Shown: piece after piece, positions 34,447 through 43,020 of the stretch
How positions within the stretch are numbered: position 1 is the first letter of the stretch
Layout of the letters: each line of letters opens with the position of its first letter
DNA from: Flavobacteriaceae bacterium
GTDB lineage: Bacteria; Bacteroidota; Bacteroidia; Flavobacteriales; Flavobacteriaceae
Length of the DNA: 46,628 nucleotides
Reading direction: 5' to 3'
Assembly (NCBI GenBank): GCA_021648755.1
Contig: JAKISG010000019.1
Location: 1 to 46,628 of the forward strand
Program-made: the position numbers and the translations under genes
Notes under the pieces: generated by a model
What the model saw: the letters and a program-made list of their open reading frames with translations, nothing else
The model's database searches: none
Told to the model about the DNA's origin: nothing

Positions 34447-35448
34447 ATGACCGAACAAAGTAAAATGTCTAAACATATTGATAAGAACGTGTTAATTTTT
34501 TTTCTACTACTCTTTTTATCTTCCGCTTCGTTATTAGCCTATAAAGTTTATAAAAATGCACCGTGTAAAGAGGTTATGTTTACCATAGATTCAAATAAAT
34601 TTATGCAGGGCGAACTTATTAAATTCTCTGATGAGACTGAAGGTGCTGAAGTATGGAATTGGAGATTTGGAGACAGTACTGAGATTAATACATCAAGAAA
34701 ACCAATTCATATATTTAAAAAACCAGGCGAGTATAAAATAACACTCTTAGTTAATAATATTTGTGAAAGAACAGAAACCATTATAATAAAAGAAAAAGTA
34801 GAACTGCTAGATCCCAATAAATTTCCTAAATTTTCTCTGCCAGATGATATTATAGTTGGCGAAACATTAGAGGTGTCTGATAAAACTCCAAATGCATCAA
34901 CTTGGGAGTGGCGTTTTGGCGAAACTGCTAAAGCAAATTCAACAAAGAAATCTGCAGAATATATTTATAAAACCTCTGGCTTTAAAACAGTTTCACTTAT
35001 TGTAAATGGAGACATAAAATATCTAAAAAAAATAATTATTAATGTATTGCCAAAAGAGGAAAAAATAGTTAAAATAAAGTCAAAACCTTGGAGCCGACCA
35101 CCACCAAAACGTTTTATTAAGGATAACCCCATAAATATGGGAGAAGAAAAAGAAGAAGAAAAAGAAAAACCAAAAGAAATACCGTTCATTAGTGAAAATG
35201 ATTTTAAAGAAAAGTTACTATTAGTTTCTAAAGGAGAATTAAAACCAAACCATTTTAATGAATATTTGTGTGGTATTAATAAAGATATTATTGTAAATAA
35301 AAAGTTAACGACCTTTTTGATATTTTGTGAAAAAATAAAAAATAAAAAAATAAAAATTAAAGAGTTTTCTATTCTTAGAGACTCAGGTTCTAATTGTATA
35401 AAAACCATAACTATTAATTACAGAAAAACTGGTTTTTGGTTCTTTTAA
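34447..35448 (+). CDS. PKD-domain membrane protein, TssP-like T6SS component
   Basis: A 333-residue protein with one membrane helix (14-32) and a periplasmic part with two PKD domains: about 45-115 (VWNWRFGDSTEI, FKKPGEYKITLLVNN) and 130-200 (TWEWRFGETAKANST, YKTSGFKTVSLIVN). After a charged linker (213-245, with runs of Glu and Lys) comes a C-terminal domain (250-333). It is the first of three closely packed genes (13 and 19 bases apart) with TssK and TssO. The Bacteroidota T6SS has special trans-envelope subunits (TssN, TssO, TssP, TssQ, TssR) instead of TssJLM. A single-pass protein with PKD domains next to tssO would suit TssP, but I assign it only by context and topology. Confidence 0.66.
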   Translation: MTEQSKMSKHIDKNVLIFFLLLFLSSASLLAYKVYKNAPCKEVMFTIDSNKFMQGELIKFSDETEGAEVWNWRFGDSTEINTSRKPIHIFKKPGEYKITLLVNNICERTETIIIKEKVELLDPNKFPKFSLPDDIIVGETLEVSDKTPNASTWEWRFGETAKANSTKKSAEYIYKTSGFKTVSLIVNGDIKYLKKIIINVLPKEEKIVKIKSKPWSRPPPKRFIKDNPINMGEEKEEEKEKPKEIPFISENDFKEKLLLVSKGELKPNHFNEYLCGINKDIIVNKKLTTFLIFCEKIKNKKIKIKEFSILRDSGSNCIKTITINYRKTGFWFF

Positions 35449-35461
35449 AAAAAATAAATAC

Positions 35462-36613
35462 ATGAAATCAAAATATAATCATAGAGTAAACTGGATAGAT
35501 GGAATGAAAATCAATAAAAATCATTTTATTGACTTTGAAAACTCTATCATATCTATAATTAATAATTCTGAAAAAAACCACCTTTCTGCTACTCAGTTTG
35601 GTCTTTTGCCAGACTTCTCTGACCAAGGTAGTTCTATTGACATTTCAATTTCAATAGACGGGCAATCTACAATTGAGGTGATTTTAAATAAGTGTAAAGC
35701 AGTTACTCTTGGTGGTTACCAAATAGACATCACTAAAGAAGCGATTACTTTACTAGAACAATCGGGACACCTTTTAAAACAAAAATACAGTATAAATAAG
35801 GAAGAAGAAGAATGGTTTGTTGTGCTTGCTGTAAACCCGACAAGTAGAATACCCGTAGGTAATGCTGATCCAGATGAAGAGCCACCAAGGCACCCCTTTG
35901 TGATATCAGAATATAAACTAGATATCTTACCAAAATCAGAAATTTCAGCAAAAGAAATAGGATTATATCACTTAACACTTGGTAAAATAATTTTAATAGA
36001 TGAGGTTCCTACACTAGACGAAAACTTTATACCACCGTGTACTTCGGTACAAAGTCATGCAGATTTAAAATTTGTATATGTAGAAATTAGTGTCTTTTTA
36101 AATCAAATGGAGGCATACACAACACATATTATTCAAAAAATATTTCAGAAAAAACAAACGAATGACCTTGCTCATATGGTATTGGCACTTTCACAAAAAG
36201 TACTGCAATATTTAAATAGTAATATTTCAGAATTTAGACTTAAAGATAAAAATGAACCGCCTCTTGAGATGATTCTTAAGTTAATGAATTTGGCAAGAGT
36301 AATAAAGAGTAATTTAGACTTATTTATTGGTACAGGTAAAGAAGGCTTATTAAATTATTTAACTGATTGGTGTGATTTAAACCAAGGCGCATTCGAAAAC
36401 GTAATGATCGATATGATAGAATTAGAATATGTACATACAGACATTAACGACTCACTACTTAATGCTTCAAATTTCACAAGACTTATGTTGCCTTTATTTA
36501 AAAAATTAAGCGAGTTAGATTATATAGGTAGTAAAGAAAATTCAAATATTTTTGTAAAAGAAGAAATTGTAGATAAAGAAATTAAAAGTAGAAGAAGTTT
36601 TTTACTTGATTAA
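35462..36613 (+). CDS. tssK: T6SS baseplate protein TssK, Bacteroidota type
   Basis: A 383-residue cytoplasmic protein. The N-terminal VNWIDGMKINKNHFIDFENS (9-28) fits the TssK start pattern V-x-W-x-D/E-G-M-x5-HF of the baseplate connector. It is followed by a beta-rich shoulder (to about 190, with RIPVGNADPDEEPPRHPFV) and a helical middle and C-terminal region (195-383). TssK links the T6SS baseplate to the membrane complex and trimerises. It lies between the PKD protein and TssO with tight spacing. Sequence similarity to proteobacterial TssK is low apart from the N-terminus, so identity also rests on the neighbours. Confidence 0.82.
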   Translation: MKSKYNHRVNWIDGMKINKNHFIDFENSIISIINNSEKNHLSATQFGLLPDFSDQGSSIDISISIDGQSTIEVILNKCKAVTLGGYQIDITKEAITLLEQSGHLLKQKYSINKEEEEWFVVLAVNPTSRIPVGNADPDEEPPRHPFVISEYKLDILPKSEISAKEIGLYHLTLGKIILIDEVPTLDENFIPPCTSVQSHADLKFVYVEISVFLNQMEAYTTHIIQKIFQKKQTNDLAHMVLALSQKVLQYLNSNISEFRLKDKNEPPLEMILKLMNLARVIKSNLDLFIGTGKEGLLNYLTDWCDLNQGAFENVMIDMIELEYVHTDINDSLLNASNFTRLMLPLFKKLSELDYIGSKENSNIFVKEEIVDKEIKSRRSFLLD

Positions 36614-36632
36614 ATAAAATAACCACTAATAT

Positions 36633-37139
36633 ATGAAACCAAAGAATATAAAAGAAAGAAGAAATCGATTTATAAAATTTATTTTACTTTTTTTGCTAAC
36701 TGTATTAACCATAATGATTTTAGTTTTTTTTAACTTTAAAGTGCCTAAAAAAGAAAATGAATTATTAAAAAAGGAAGCTATTTTTATTAAAAAAGAAATT
36801 CTTTTTCAAACTAATTTTTCTAAAGATATGAAGTTAGTAAAAAATAGACTTGATTCTATTGATGTCCCTGGAAAAAATGTTTCATATGAAGATAATTTAA
36901 TAAGTACAAAACTTGTTGCCTTACAAGAATCTATCCCTACTGATGATAATACTTATAAATATGATATGTATATTACTGTGGTAAATTTATATTTAGAATT
37001 ACAATCAGTTAAAAAAAGATTAAGAAAATTAAAAGAAGCGGAATCTGATATTGAAAAATATGAAGAAGCACTAGAAGAATGCCGTAATGATTTAAAACTA
37101 CTTGAACGAGAATTACAAATAGCTCTGAGGCCGTCTTAA
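36633..37139 (+). CDS. tssO: T6SS membrane protein TssO
   Basis: A 168-residue protein with a positively charged N-terminus (KERRNRF), one membrane helix at about 15-35 (KFILLFLLTVLTIMILVFF), an extended periplasmic part and a C-terminal coiled coil (about 125-165, with SVKKRLRKLKEAESDIEKYE). Size, topology and position after tssK fit TssO, one of the trans-envelope subunits special to Bacteroidota T6SS. It is last in the three-gene run; no terminator is clear after it. Confidence 0.72.
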   Translation: MKPKNIKERRNRFIKFILLFLLTVLTIMILVFFNFKVPKKENELLKKEAIFIKKEILFQTNFSKDMKLVKNRLDSIDVPGKNVSYEDNLISTKLVALQESIPTDDNTYKYDMYITVVNLYLELQSVKKRLRKLKEAESDIEKYEEALEECRNDLKLLERELQIALRPS

Positions 37140-37294
37140 ATGAAGTTATCTAAATTTTGATACCGAATTTAGAGTTTTTTCCGTACTTTTAAATAATTTT
37201 AGCCAGTAGGTTTAAGATATAATTGTTTTTGACAAAGCGCCCCTTTAGGTTAATTTATAAATTTCTTTAAGTTAATTTATTAATTATTTTAATT

Positions 37295-37326
37295 TTGAAT
37301 ATTGTTATTTTAATTCTCTATTTTTG
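37295..37326 (+). promoter_or_regulatory. sucC promoter
   Basis: TTG (37295-37297), 21 bases, TATTTTTG (37319-37326): both boxes of the Bacteroidota consensus with allowed spacing. The box ends 19 bases before the sucC ATG. Confidence 0.65.
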
Positions 37327-37345
37327 CATTATAAAAATTTAAAAA

Positions 37346-38539
37346 ATGAACTTACACGAATATCAAGGTAAAGAAATACTAAATAGTTTTGGTGTTAAAA
37401 TCCAAAGAGGAATTGTAGTTAATAACTATAAAAAAGCAGTAGCAGCAGCAAAGCAATTAACCGCAGAAACAGGTACAGGTTGGCACGTGATTAAAGCACA
37501 AGTACATGCAGGTGGTCGTGGAAAAGGAGGAGGAGTTAAACTGGCAAAATCTTTAACTGAAGTTGAAACTTTTTCAAAAGAAATTATAGGTATGATGTTA
37601 GTTACACCACAAACATCTAAAGAAGGTAAAAAAGTAAATCAAGTTTTGATTTGTGAAGATGTTTATTACCCAGGAGAATTTGAACACGAAGAATTTTATA
37701 TGTCTGTTTTATTAAATAGAGCAACAGGTAGAAATATGATTATGTATTCTACCGAAGGCGGTATGGATATCGAAACCGTTGCCGAAGAAACACCACATTT
37801 AATTTTTACAGAAGAAATTGACCCTGCAATTGGTATTTTAGCCTTTCAAACAAGAAAAATTGCTTTTAATTTAGGTTTGTCTGGCAATGCTTTTAAAGAA
37901 ATGACAAAATTTGTTAGCGCATTATACACCGCTTATATAAAATCAGACGCATCAATGTTTGAAATTAACCCTGTTCTAAAAACAAGTGACGCTAAAATTA
38001 TAGCAGTAGATGCTAAAGTTAGCATTGATGCTAATGCTTTATATAGGCATAAAGACTATATGGCAATGCGTGACTTTAGAGAAGAAAACCCTATTGAAGT
38101 AGAGGCAAGTGCTGTTGGCTTAAATTATGTAGATCTTGACGGAAATGTTGGTTGTATGGTAAACGGAGCAGGTTTAGCAATGGCTACAATGGACTTAATT
38201 AAGCAGTCAGGAGGAGAGCCAGCAAACTTTTTAGATGTCGGAGGTACAGCAGATGCAGAAAGAGTAGAAGCAGGATTTAGAATTATTTTAAAAGATGCTG
38301 CAGTAAAAGCAATATTGGTAAATATTTTTGGTGGTATTGTTCGATGTGATCGTGTAGCGCAAGGTATTGTCGATGCTTATACAAATATGGGAGATGCCAT
38401 TAAAGTACCAATTATTGTTCGATTACAAGGTACAAATGCAAAAGAAGCAAAAGAATTGATAGAAAAAAGCGGTTTAGATGTAATTAGTGTAACCGAATTT
38501 CAAGAAGCAGCAGATAAAGTTAAAGAAGTTTTAGTATAA
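37346..38539 (+). CDS. sucC: succinate-CoA ligase (ADP-forming) subunit beta
   Basis: A 397-residue ATP-grasp subunit of succinyl-CoA synthetase in the TCA cycle; with SucD it makes ATP from succinyl-CoA. It starts MNLHEYQGKEILNSFGVKIQ. Further on are KAQVHAGGRGKGGGVKLAKS, MFEINPVLKT and YVDLDGNVGCMVNGAGLAMA, then ANFLDVGGTADAERVEAGFR and LVNIFGGIVRCDRVAQGIV with the phosphohistidine-loop neighbourhood. The sequence is canonical. SucD is not adjacent, which is usual in Flavobacteria. It has its own promoter. Confidence 0.96.
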   Translation: MNLHEYQGKEILNSFGVKIQRGIVVNNYKKAVAAAKQLTAETGTGWHVIKAQVHAGGRGKGGGVKLAKSLTEVETFSKEIIGMMLVTPQTSKEGKKVNQVLICEDVYYPGEFEHEEFYMSVLLNRATGRNMIMYSTEGGMDIETVAEETPHLIFTEEIDPAIGILAFQTRKIAFNLGLSGNAFKEMTKFVSALYTAYIKSDASMFEINPVLKTSDAKIIAVDAKVSIDANALYRHKDYMAMRDFREENPIEVEASAVGLNYVDLDGNVGCMVNGAGLAMATMDLIKQSGGEPANFLDVGGTADAERVEAGFRIILKDAAVKAILVNIFGGIVRCDRVAQGIVDAYTNMGDAIKVPIIVRLQGTNAKEAKELIEKSGLDVISVTEFQEAADKVKEVLV

Positions 38540-38549
38540 TTTTAAGAGA

Positions 38550-38609
38550 CCTTAAAAATCCATAAGAATATTTCTACCACAAAAAAAGGATAACCTTGTG
38601 GATTTAAGG
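38550..38609 (+). terminator. long imperfect hairpin after sucC, possible terminator
   Basis: CCTTAAAAATCCATAAG (38550-38566) pairs with CTTGTGGATTTAAGG (38595-38609) with a two-base bulge and one G-U pair. The loop also contains CCACAA, which can instead pair with the TTGTGG of the right arm, so two structures compete. The T tract after it is weak (GAGGTTTTG), so it may be a terminator or a processing/stability element. Confidence 0.42.
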
Positions 38610-38708
38610 TAGAGGTTTTGTTAAAACACAATAATTAAAGTTAATTAGAGTTATATTTAAAAAATAAACTTTGAGGCTTCGTAGCTTTGCAAAAAACAAA
38701 TAAAAATT

Positions 38709-39776
38709 TTGCGAAAAATAATACTACTTTTAATTTTAACCATTCAATTTGCAAATAGCCAAATAATAAGAAATTATTCTAATGAATTTTTAAATATTGG
38801 AGTAGATGCAGCAGCATTTGGTATGGGTAAAGCAGTTACAGCAACAACTAATGATGTAAATGCTATTTACTGGAACCCAGCAGGCTTAGTAAATATAGAA
38901 GATCAACAAGGTGCAATTATGCACGCAGAATATTTTCAAGGTATTGCAAACTACGATTATCTAGCTTATGCAAAACCAATTAATAACACTAGTGTAATAG
39001 CTATCTCATTTACTCGATTTTCGGTGGATGATATTTTAAATACCACACAATTAATAGACAGCCAAGGAGGTATCGATTTTGATAGAGTAAGCCTTTTTAA
39101 CGCGAGTGATATGGCTTTGCATATTGGTTATGCAAAAAAGATGTTACTTAAAAACTTTGACCTTGGTGTTAATGCAAAAATTATTCATAGACGTATTGGT
39201 GATTTTGCTAATTCTTGGGGTTTTGGTTTAGATGTAGGTTTTCAATACCAAACAGATCATTATAAATTTGGATTAATGTTACGTGACATTACCACAACTT
39301 TTAACGCTTGGTCTATTGATAGTGACGCTTTTGATAGTATAGCAAATACAATTCCTGGTCAAAACCAAGAAGAACCCGAAACTTTAGAACTAACAAAACC
39401 AAAATTACAATTTGGAGTTTCAAGAGTATTTGAGTTTGGTCACGATTATAAATTAACTACAGCAATTGATTTAAATATGCGATTTTTAGAAACTAATGAT
39501 TTAATTGCAACATCATTTGTTAGTATAAGTCCAGCAACTGGATTTCAATTAGCCTATGATAACATGATTTATTTAAGAGGTGGTGTAAGTAATTTTCAGC
39601 AATATACTAACTTTGACGAAAGTACTTCGCTATCTGTAGAACCAAATTTTGGTGTGGGTTTTAAATATAGTGGTATTCAAATAGATTATGCATTAGCTAA
39701 TATTGGCGGAGCAAGCGGCACATTATTCTCTAATGTTTTTTCTGTTAAAGTAGATTTTAGTTTTTTTAGAAATTAG
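38709..39776 (+). CDS. PorV/PorQ-family outer-membrane protein
   Basis: A 355-residue outer-membrane barrel: signal peptide 1-18 (ending ANSQ), then the family pattern FLNIGVDAAAFGMGKAVTAT and TNDVNAIYWNPAGLVNIEDQ, then repeated FadL-like beta strands to the C-terminus (FSVKVDFSFFRN). This family includes PorV, which shuttles T9SS cargo to the attachment complex, and PorQ; paralogues of unknown role are frequent. This one lacks obvious porU next to it and is better left as family level. The start is TTG (38709), supported by the signal peptide; TAGCTTTG at 38682-38689 is a possible -7 box. Confidence 0.84.
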   Translation: MRKIILLLILTIQFANSQIIRNYSNEFLNIGVDAAAFGMGKAVTATTNDVNAIYWNPAGLVNIEDQQGAIMHAEYFQGIANYDYLAYAKPINNTSVIAISFTRFSVDDILNTTQLIDSQGGIDFDRVSLFNASDMALHIGYAKKMLLKNFDLGVNAKIIHRRIGDFANSWGFGLDVGFQYQTDHYKFGLMLRDITTTFNAWSIDSDAFDSIANTIPGQNQEEPETLELTKPKLQFGVSRVFEFGHDYKLTTAIDLNMRFLETNDLIATSFVSISPATGFQLAYDNMIYLRGGVSNFQQYTNFDESTSLSVEPNFGVGFKYSGIQIDYALANIGGASGTLFSNVFSVKVDFSFFRN

Positions 39777-39830
39777 TTTCCTTATTTTATTTTTTAGTAA
39801 TAACCAATAATAACGTTAGTTAACCTTTAC

Positions 39831-39867
39831 AGTAGAAATATACTTACGAATTTAAGATATTTCTACT
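39831..39867. terminator. stem-loop between the PorV-like and antiporter genes
   Basis: AGTAGAAATAT (39831-39841) pairs with ATATTTCTACT (39857-39867), and CTTA/TAAG extends the stem inward with one bulged A. It lies between convergent genes and overlaps the stop codon of the antiporter gene. There is no clear T tract on either side, so it may be a two-way terminator or an mRNA 3'-end stabiliser. Confidence 0.45.
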
Positions 39868-40816
39868 TTAGAAATAATAAATACATAAATACAATATAAC
39901 TTACAAATAGTAATAAGCCTTTGTATCTAGATATTTTATATTTAACAGGTAAAAGTATTAGAGGCACTAGTACTAATGCTACGCCTATCATCCAAAAAAT
40001 ATCACTTTCTAACATTTTAGGATCTACTTTTAAAGGTGAAATTATTGCTGTTAACCCTAAAACAGAACCAATATTAAAAATATTTGAACCAATTAAATTA
40101 CCTAGTGAAATTGCTTTCTCTCCTTTTAATGCCGCTATTATAGATGCTGCTAATTCTGGAACACTAGTGCCAATTGCAACAAGTGATAAGCCAATAACAC
40201 CTTTACTAACTCCTAAATTAGTTGCTATTTCTGTCGCCCCATTCACTAAAAAGTTAGAGCCATAATAAAGAGCAATTGCACCAATTGCTAACCAAATAAA
40301 TATTTTAGAATAACTAACTTTTTCTAAACTATTATCTAATTCACTTTCTAAATTATTTGCTTCAAAATTTGACTTCTTAGCATCCCAAATCATATAAATA
40401 ATAAATAAAACTAAGGCAATTAATAAAAACACTCCTTCTAAAGCAGATAATAATAAATCGTTTTTGAGAAAAAAGTATAAAATAAGAGAGAAAAATAACA
40501 TGCCAGGCCAATTTAATTTAAAGAAATTTTTATCGACTATAATTGGCGAAACTATTGCTGTTAAACCTAATACTAATGCAATGTTTGCAATATTAGAACC
40601 AATAACATTCCCTAAGGCTAAATCAGAAGCACCAGAAATTGCAGCCTGTAGGCTGACTAGTAATTCTGGCGCTGATGTTGCAAAAGAAACAACGGTCATA
40701 CCAATAACTAATTTCGATAAATTTAATTTAAAAGATAAACCAACAGAAGATTTTACCAAAAAATTGCCACCAACAATTAATAATAAAAACCCAATAATTA
40801 TAAAAAAAACACTCAT
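39863..40816 (-). CDS. calcium/sodium antiporter (CaCA, YrbG-like)
   Basis: A 317-residue inner-membrane exchanger of the Ca2+:cation antiporter family with about ten helices in two inverted repeats. Both alpha-repeat signatures are present: TVVSFATSAPELLVSL with NVIGSNIANIALVLG in the first half, and LVAIGTSVPELAASI with NLIGSNIFNIGSVLG in the second. They carry the conserved ion-binding Glu/Asn/Ser residues. I use the ATG at 40816 (MSVFFIII), as the upstream TTG at 40837 only adds a charged heptapeptide. It expels Ca2+ using Na+ or K+; the exact ion is inference. Confidence 0.92.
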   Translation of the reverse strand: MSVFFIIIGFLLLIVGGNFLVKSSVGLSFKLNLSKLVIGMTVVSFATSAPELLVSLQAAISGASDLALGNVIGSNIANIALVLGLTAIVSPIIVDKNFFKLNWPGMLFFSLILYFFLKNDLLLSALEGVFLLIALVLFIIYMIWDAKKSNFEANNLESELDNSLEKVSYSKIFIWLAIGAIALYYGSNFLVNGATEIATNLGVSKGVIGLSLVAIGTSVPELAASIIAALKGEKAISLGNLIGSNIFNIGSVLGLTAIISPLKVDPKMLESDIFWMIGVALVLVPLILLPVKYKISRYKGLLLFVSYIVFMYLLFLK

Positions 40817-41020
40817 TAATTTCTTATTTTTTGACAAATATAAACTAATTTTTATTGGCTATGTGATATATTTAGAATCTCTTTGAAAGACAAAACACCT
40901 CCTATTAAAATTACACGATTTAGGCTATTGACCTTAATGACAATAAATATTTATAAAAAAAAAATTAAATTAAATCCATTATTAAAAACTACATTTGTCG
41001 CTGAATAGTAAATCAAAATA

Positions 41021-42271
41021 ATGTCTTTCAAAACTTTAGGATTAACCGATAATTTATTAAAAGCAGTTGCTCAAAAAGGCTATACAAAACCTTCAGTGAT
41101 TCAAGAAAAAGCGATTCCATTAATTTTAAAAGGTAAAGACATATTAGCTTCTGCACAAACAGGTACTGGTAAAACGGCAGGCTTTACTTTACCAATATTA
41201 CAGTTGTTAGAAGCAAGTAAGCATCAAAAATATAAGCCTATTAGAGCTTTAATCTTAACGCCTACACGTGAGTTAGCGGCTCAAATTCAAGAAAATATTA
41301 AGGAGTATAGTATCTTTTTAGATATTAAATCAATGGTGATATTTGGTGGTGTTAAACCAGCAAAGCAAATAGCAACTTTACGTCAAGGTGTTGATATTCT
41401 AGTAGCAACTCCTGGACGGTTATTAGATTTAGAAAATCAGAAAAAATTATCTCTAAAAAGAGTTGAATTTTTGGTTTTAGACGAAGCAGATAGAATGTTA
41501 GATATGGGTTTTCAGCGAGATATTAATAAAATTCTTGCATTATTACCTAAGAGAAGACAAAATTTATTGTTTTCGGCTACATTTTCTAAAGAAATTAAAA
41601 AATTGGCTAGTGAGTTTTTAGATCATCCAGCAATGGTAGAAGCCACACCTGAAAATTCGACTGTAGATAAAATCATTCAGAAGATTTATAGAACGGACAA
41701 ATCTAATAAGGCAAAGTTGTTAATCAAACTAATTTTAGATGGTAATTGGCAACAAGTATTAGTTTTTACTCGTACAAAACATGGTGCCAATAACTTGTGT
41801 AAAAAAATAGTTAAAAAAGGGATTTCAGCAGCGGCAATTCATGGTAATAAAAGTCAAGGGGCAAGAACCAAAGCATTGGCAGGTTTTAAAGATGGTTCTA
41901 TACGTGTATTAGTTGCAACTGATATTGCTGCTCGCGGGTTAGATATTCCGTTATTGCCACAGGTTATTAATTATGAATTACCCAATATATCTGAAGATTA
42001 CGTGCATAGAATCGGTAGAACTGGTAGGGCAGGAGCAAATGGTGAAGCAATATCTTTAGTAAGTAGTGATGAATTAGAATATGTAAAAGGTATAGAAAAG
42101 TTACTAGGTTATAAATTAGTAAGTACTGTTATTGAAGGTTTTGAGCCAAGTTTAATACAACCTGAAAATGAAAAATTAAAACCCAAAAATAGTTCTAGAC
42201 GAAATAATAATAACACTAAACCTAAGAATTCTAATAATAGAAATTTTAATCGAAATAAATCTCGTAGGTAA
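41021..42271 (+). CDS. DEAD-box RNA helicase, RhlE-like
   Basis: A 416-residue ATP-dependent RNA helicase. Motifs in order: Q motif (GYTKPSVIQEKAIP), I AQTGTGKTAG, Ia PTRELAAQI, Ib TPGRLLD, II LDEAD, III SAT, IV VFTRTKHGAN, V ATDIAARGLDIP and VI HRIGRTGRAG. The C-terminus (about 375-416) is a basic, Asn- and Arg-rich tail typical of RhlE-like proteins in Bacteroidota, probably an RNA-binding extension. It likely works in ribosome assembly or RNA turnover in the cold. Its transcript ends at the strong hairpin at 42322-42368. Confidence 0.93.
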   Translation: MSFKTLGLTDNLLKAVAQKGYTKPSVIQEKAIPLILKGKDILASAQTGTGKTAGFTLPILQLLEASKHQKYKPIRALILTPTRELAAQIQENIKEYSIFLDIKSMVIFGGVKPAKQIATLRQGVDILVATPGRLLDLENQKKLSLKRVEFLVLDEADRMLDMGFQRDINKILALLPKRRQNLLFSATFSKEIKKLASEFLDHPAMVEATPENSTVDKIIQKIYRTDKSNKAKLLIKLILDGNWQQVLVFTRTKHGANNLCKKIVKKGISAAAIHGNKSQGARTKALAGFKDGSIRVLVATDIAARGLDIPLLPQVINYELPNISEDYVHRIGRTGRAGANGEAISLVSSDELEYVKGIEKLLGYKLVSTVIEGFEPSLIQPENEKLKPKNSSRRNNNNTKPKNSNNRNFNRNKSRR

Positions 42272-42321
42272 TAAATTTGTTCTATTGTTTCTAAATTCAT
42301 CAAAGAAAAAAGAATTGTAGA

Positions 42322-42368
42322 TTTTATCTAAATTTTGCAATTTTTAATTTTGCAAACTTTAGATAAAA
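42322..42368. terminator. bidirectional terminator between rhlE-like gene and DUF6165 gene
   Basis: A 19-base stem with a single mismatch: TTTTATCTAAATTTTGCAA (42322-42340) against TTGCAAACTTTAGATAAAA (42350-42368), loop of 9. The two genes are convergent, and the outer parts of the arms are T/A runs that supply a T tract for either direction. It ends two bases before the stop codon of the minus-strand gene. Confidence 0.8.
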
Positions 42369-42369
42369 C

Positions 42370-42744
42370 TCAATCGTATTTTTGATAAGACTTTTCTTCG
42401 ATTAAATTTGAGCCAGTAAGTTCATTAATTTGCCGTTTAATATCACTTCGTTTATCGTTAGTAAAGTAAACTGCACGAGCAATTTTAATAAAAACATCGC
42501 CAAAATCTTTAGCACGTTCTAAATCACGAATAGCATCTTCAATATTCCATAATTCTTGGTTAATATTTAATAATGCAATATATAATTCGTGTTCTTTTTT
42601 AATAATTTTAGAGACAGCTTTATCTAAAACAACATATTCATTGCGAAGATTTTTTAATTTTTCTTCATCTTTTATATGTTTTAACTTTATTTCAATAATA
42701 GTTAGTTTATCTGCTATTTCGCCGTTAGATACTTCTATTTTCAT
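42370..42744 (-). CDS. DUF6165 family protein
   Basis: A 124-residue soluble, mostly helical protein (MKIEVSNGEIADKLTIIEIK, then LYIALLNINQELWNIEDAIR, then RAVYFTNDKRSDIKRQINEL). I recognise it as the small DUF6165 family, often seen near glycosyltransferase or polysaccharide genes; function unknown. TATCTTTG at 42824-42817 on the minus strand is a likely -7 box, about 70 bases upstream. It marks the left boundary of the degraded mobile region to its right. Confidence 0.7.
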   Translation of the reverse strand: MKIEVSNGEIADKLTIIEIKLKHIKDEEKLKNLRNEYVVLDKAVSKIIKKEHELYIALLNINQELWNIEDAIRDLERAKDFGDVFIKIARAVYFTNDKRSDIKRQINELTGSNLIEEKSYQKYD

Positions 42745-42816
42745 ATTTGTTATTTGAATTATAAATTAATGCTAAATTTTTAGTATTCGTTTTTTTACGT
42801 TAATAACATTATTTCA

Positions 42817-42824
42817 CAAAGATA
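42817..42824 (-). promoter_or_regulatory. -7 box of the DUF6165 gene
   Basis: TATCTTTG on the minus strand matches TAnnTTTG, 72 bases before the ATG. The IS3 remnant begins just upstream of it, so the original -33 region may have been replaced by IS sequence; no TTG is seen at the expected place. Confidence 0.42.
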
Positions 42825-42849
42825 CATAAAGTTTATTGGTTTAGTTCTT

Positions 42850-43020
42850 ACGGGGTTTCCAGTTTTTTTTGGACGACCTACTAATTTTGTGACTAATTTT
42901 CTACGCCACTTTTTTTCTTACTCCTTTTAATTTTAATTCCATTTCAAGAGGAGTAATATATCCTAAATTGGAATGTAATCTTATTGTGTTGTACCAATTA
43001 ATATAATCTTCAATAGCACA
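42850..43020 (-). mobile_element. remnant of an IS3-family insertion sequence, one end
   Basis: Besides the transposase C-terminus (42901-43020), the segment next to it holds GGGTTTCC, then a T run and TTGGACGACC at 42856-42889. It recalls the terminal inverted repeat of IS150-type IS3 elements, which also contain TTGGACGA. The outer edge is therefore near 42850, but is not exact. The rest of the element is missing: at about 43020 the sequence changes to helicase-like DNA. No target duplication could be recognised. Confidence 0.55.
42901..43020 (-). pseudogene. IS3-family transposase, last 40 codons
   Basis: On the minus strand this reads AIEDYINWYNTIRLHSNLGY then ITPLEMELKLKGVRKK and a TAG stop. 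The block YxxWYNxxRxHSxLGYxTPxExE is the hallmark C-terminus of the IS3 (OrfB, DDE) transposase. All catalytic residues lie in the missing part, so this is a dead fragment. It joins the helicase fragment at about 43017-43020, where the helicase frame ends in a few IS-derived codons. Confidence 0.85.

Noticed and set aside
40464..40886. Plus-strand open frames opposite the calcium/sodium antiporter
   Set aside because: They are the complement of a conserved ten-helix transporter with both family signatures; no independent evidence of coding.
42850..43020. A complete insertion sequence next to the DUF6165 gene
   Set aside because: Only the transposase C-terminus and one end are present; the catalytic part and the other end are missing.
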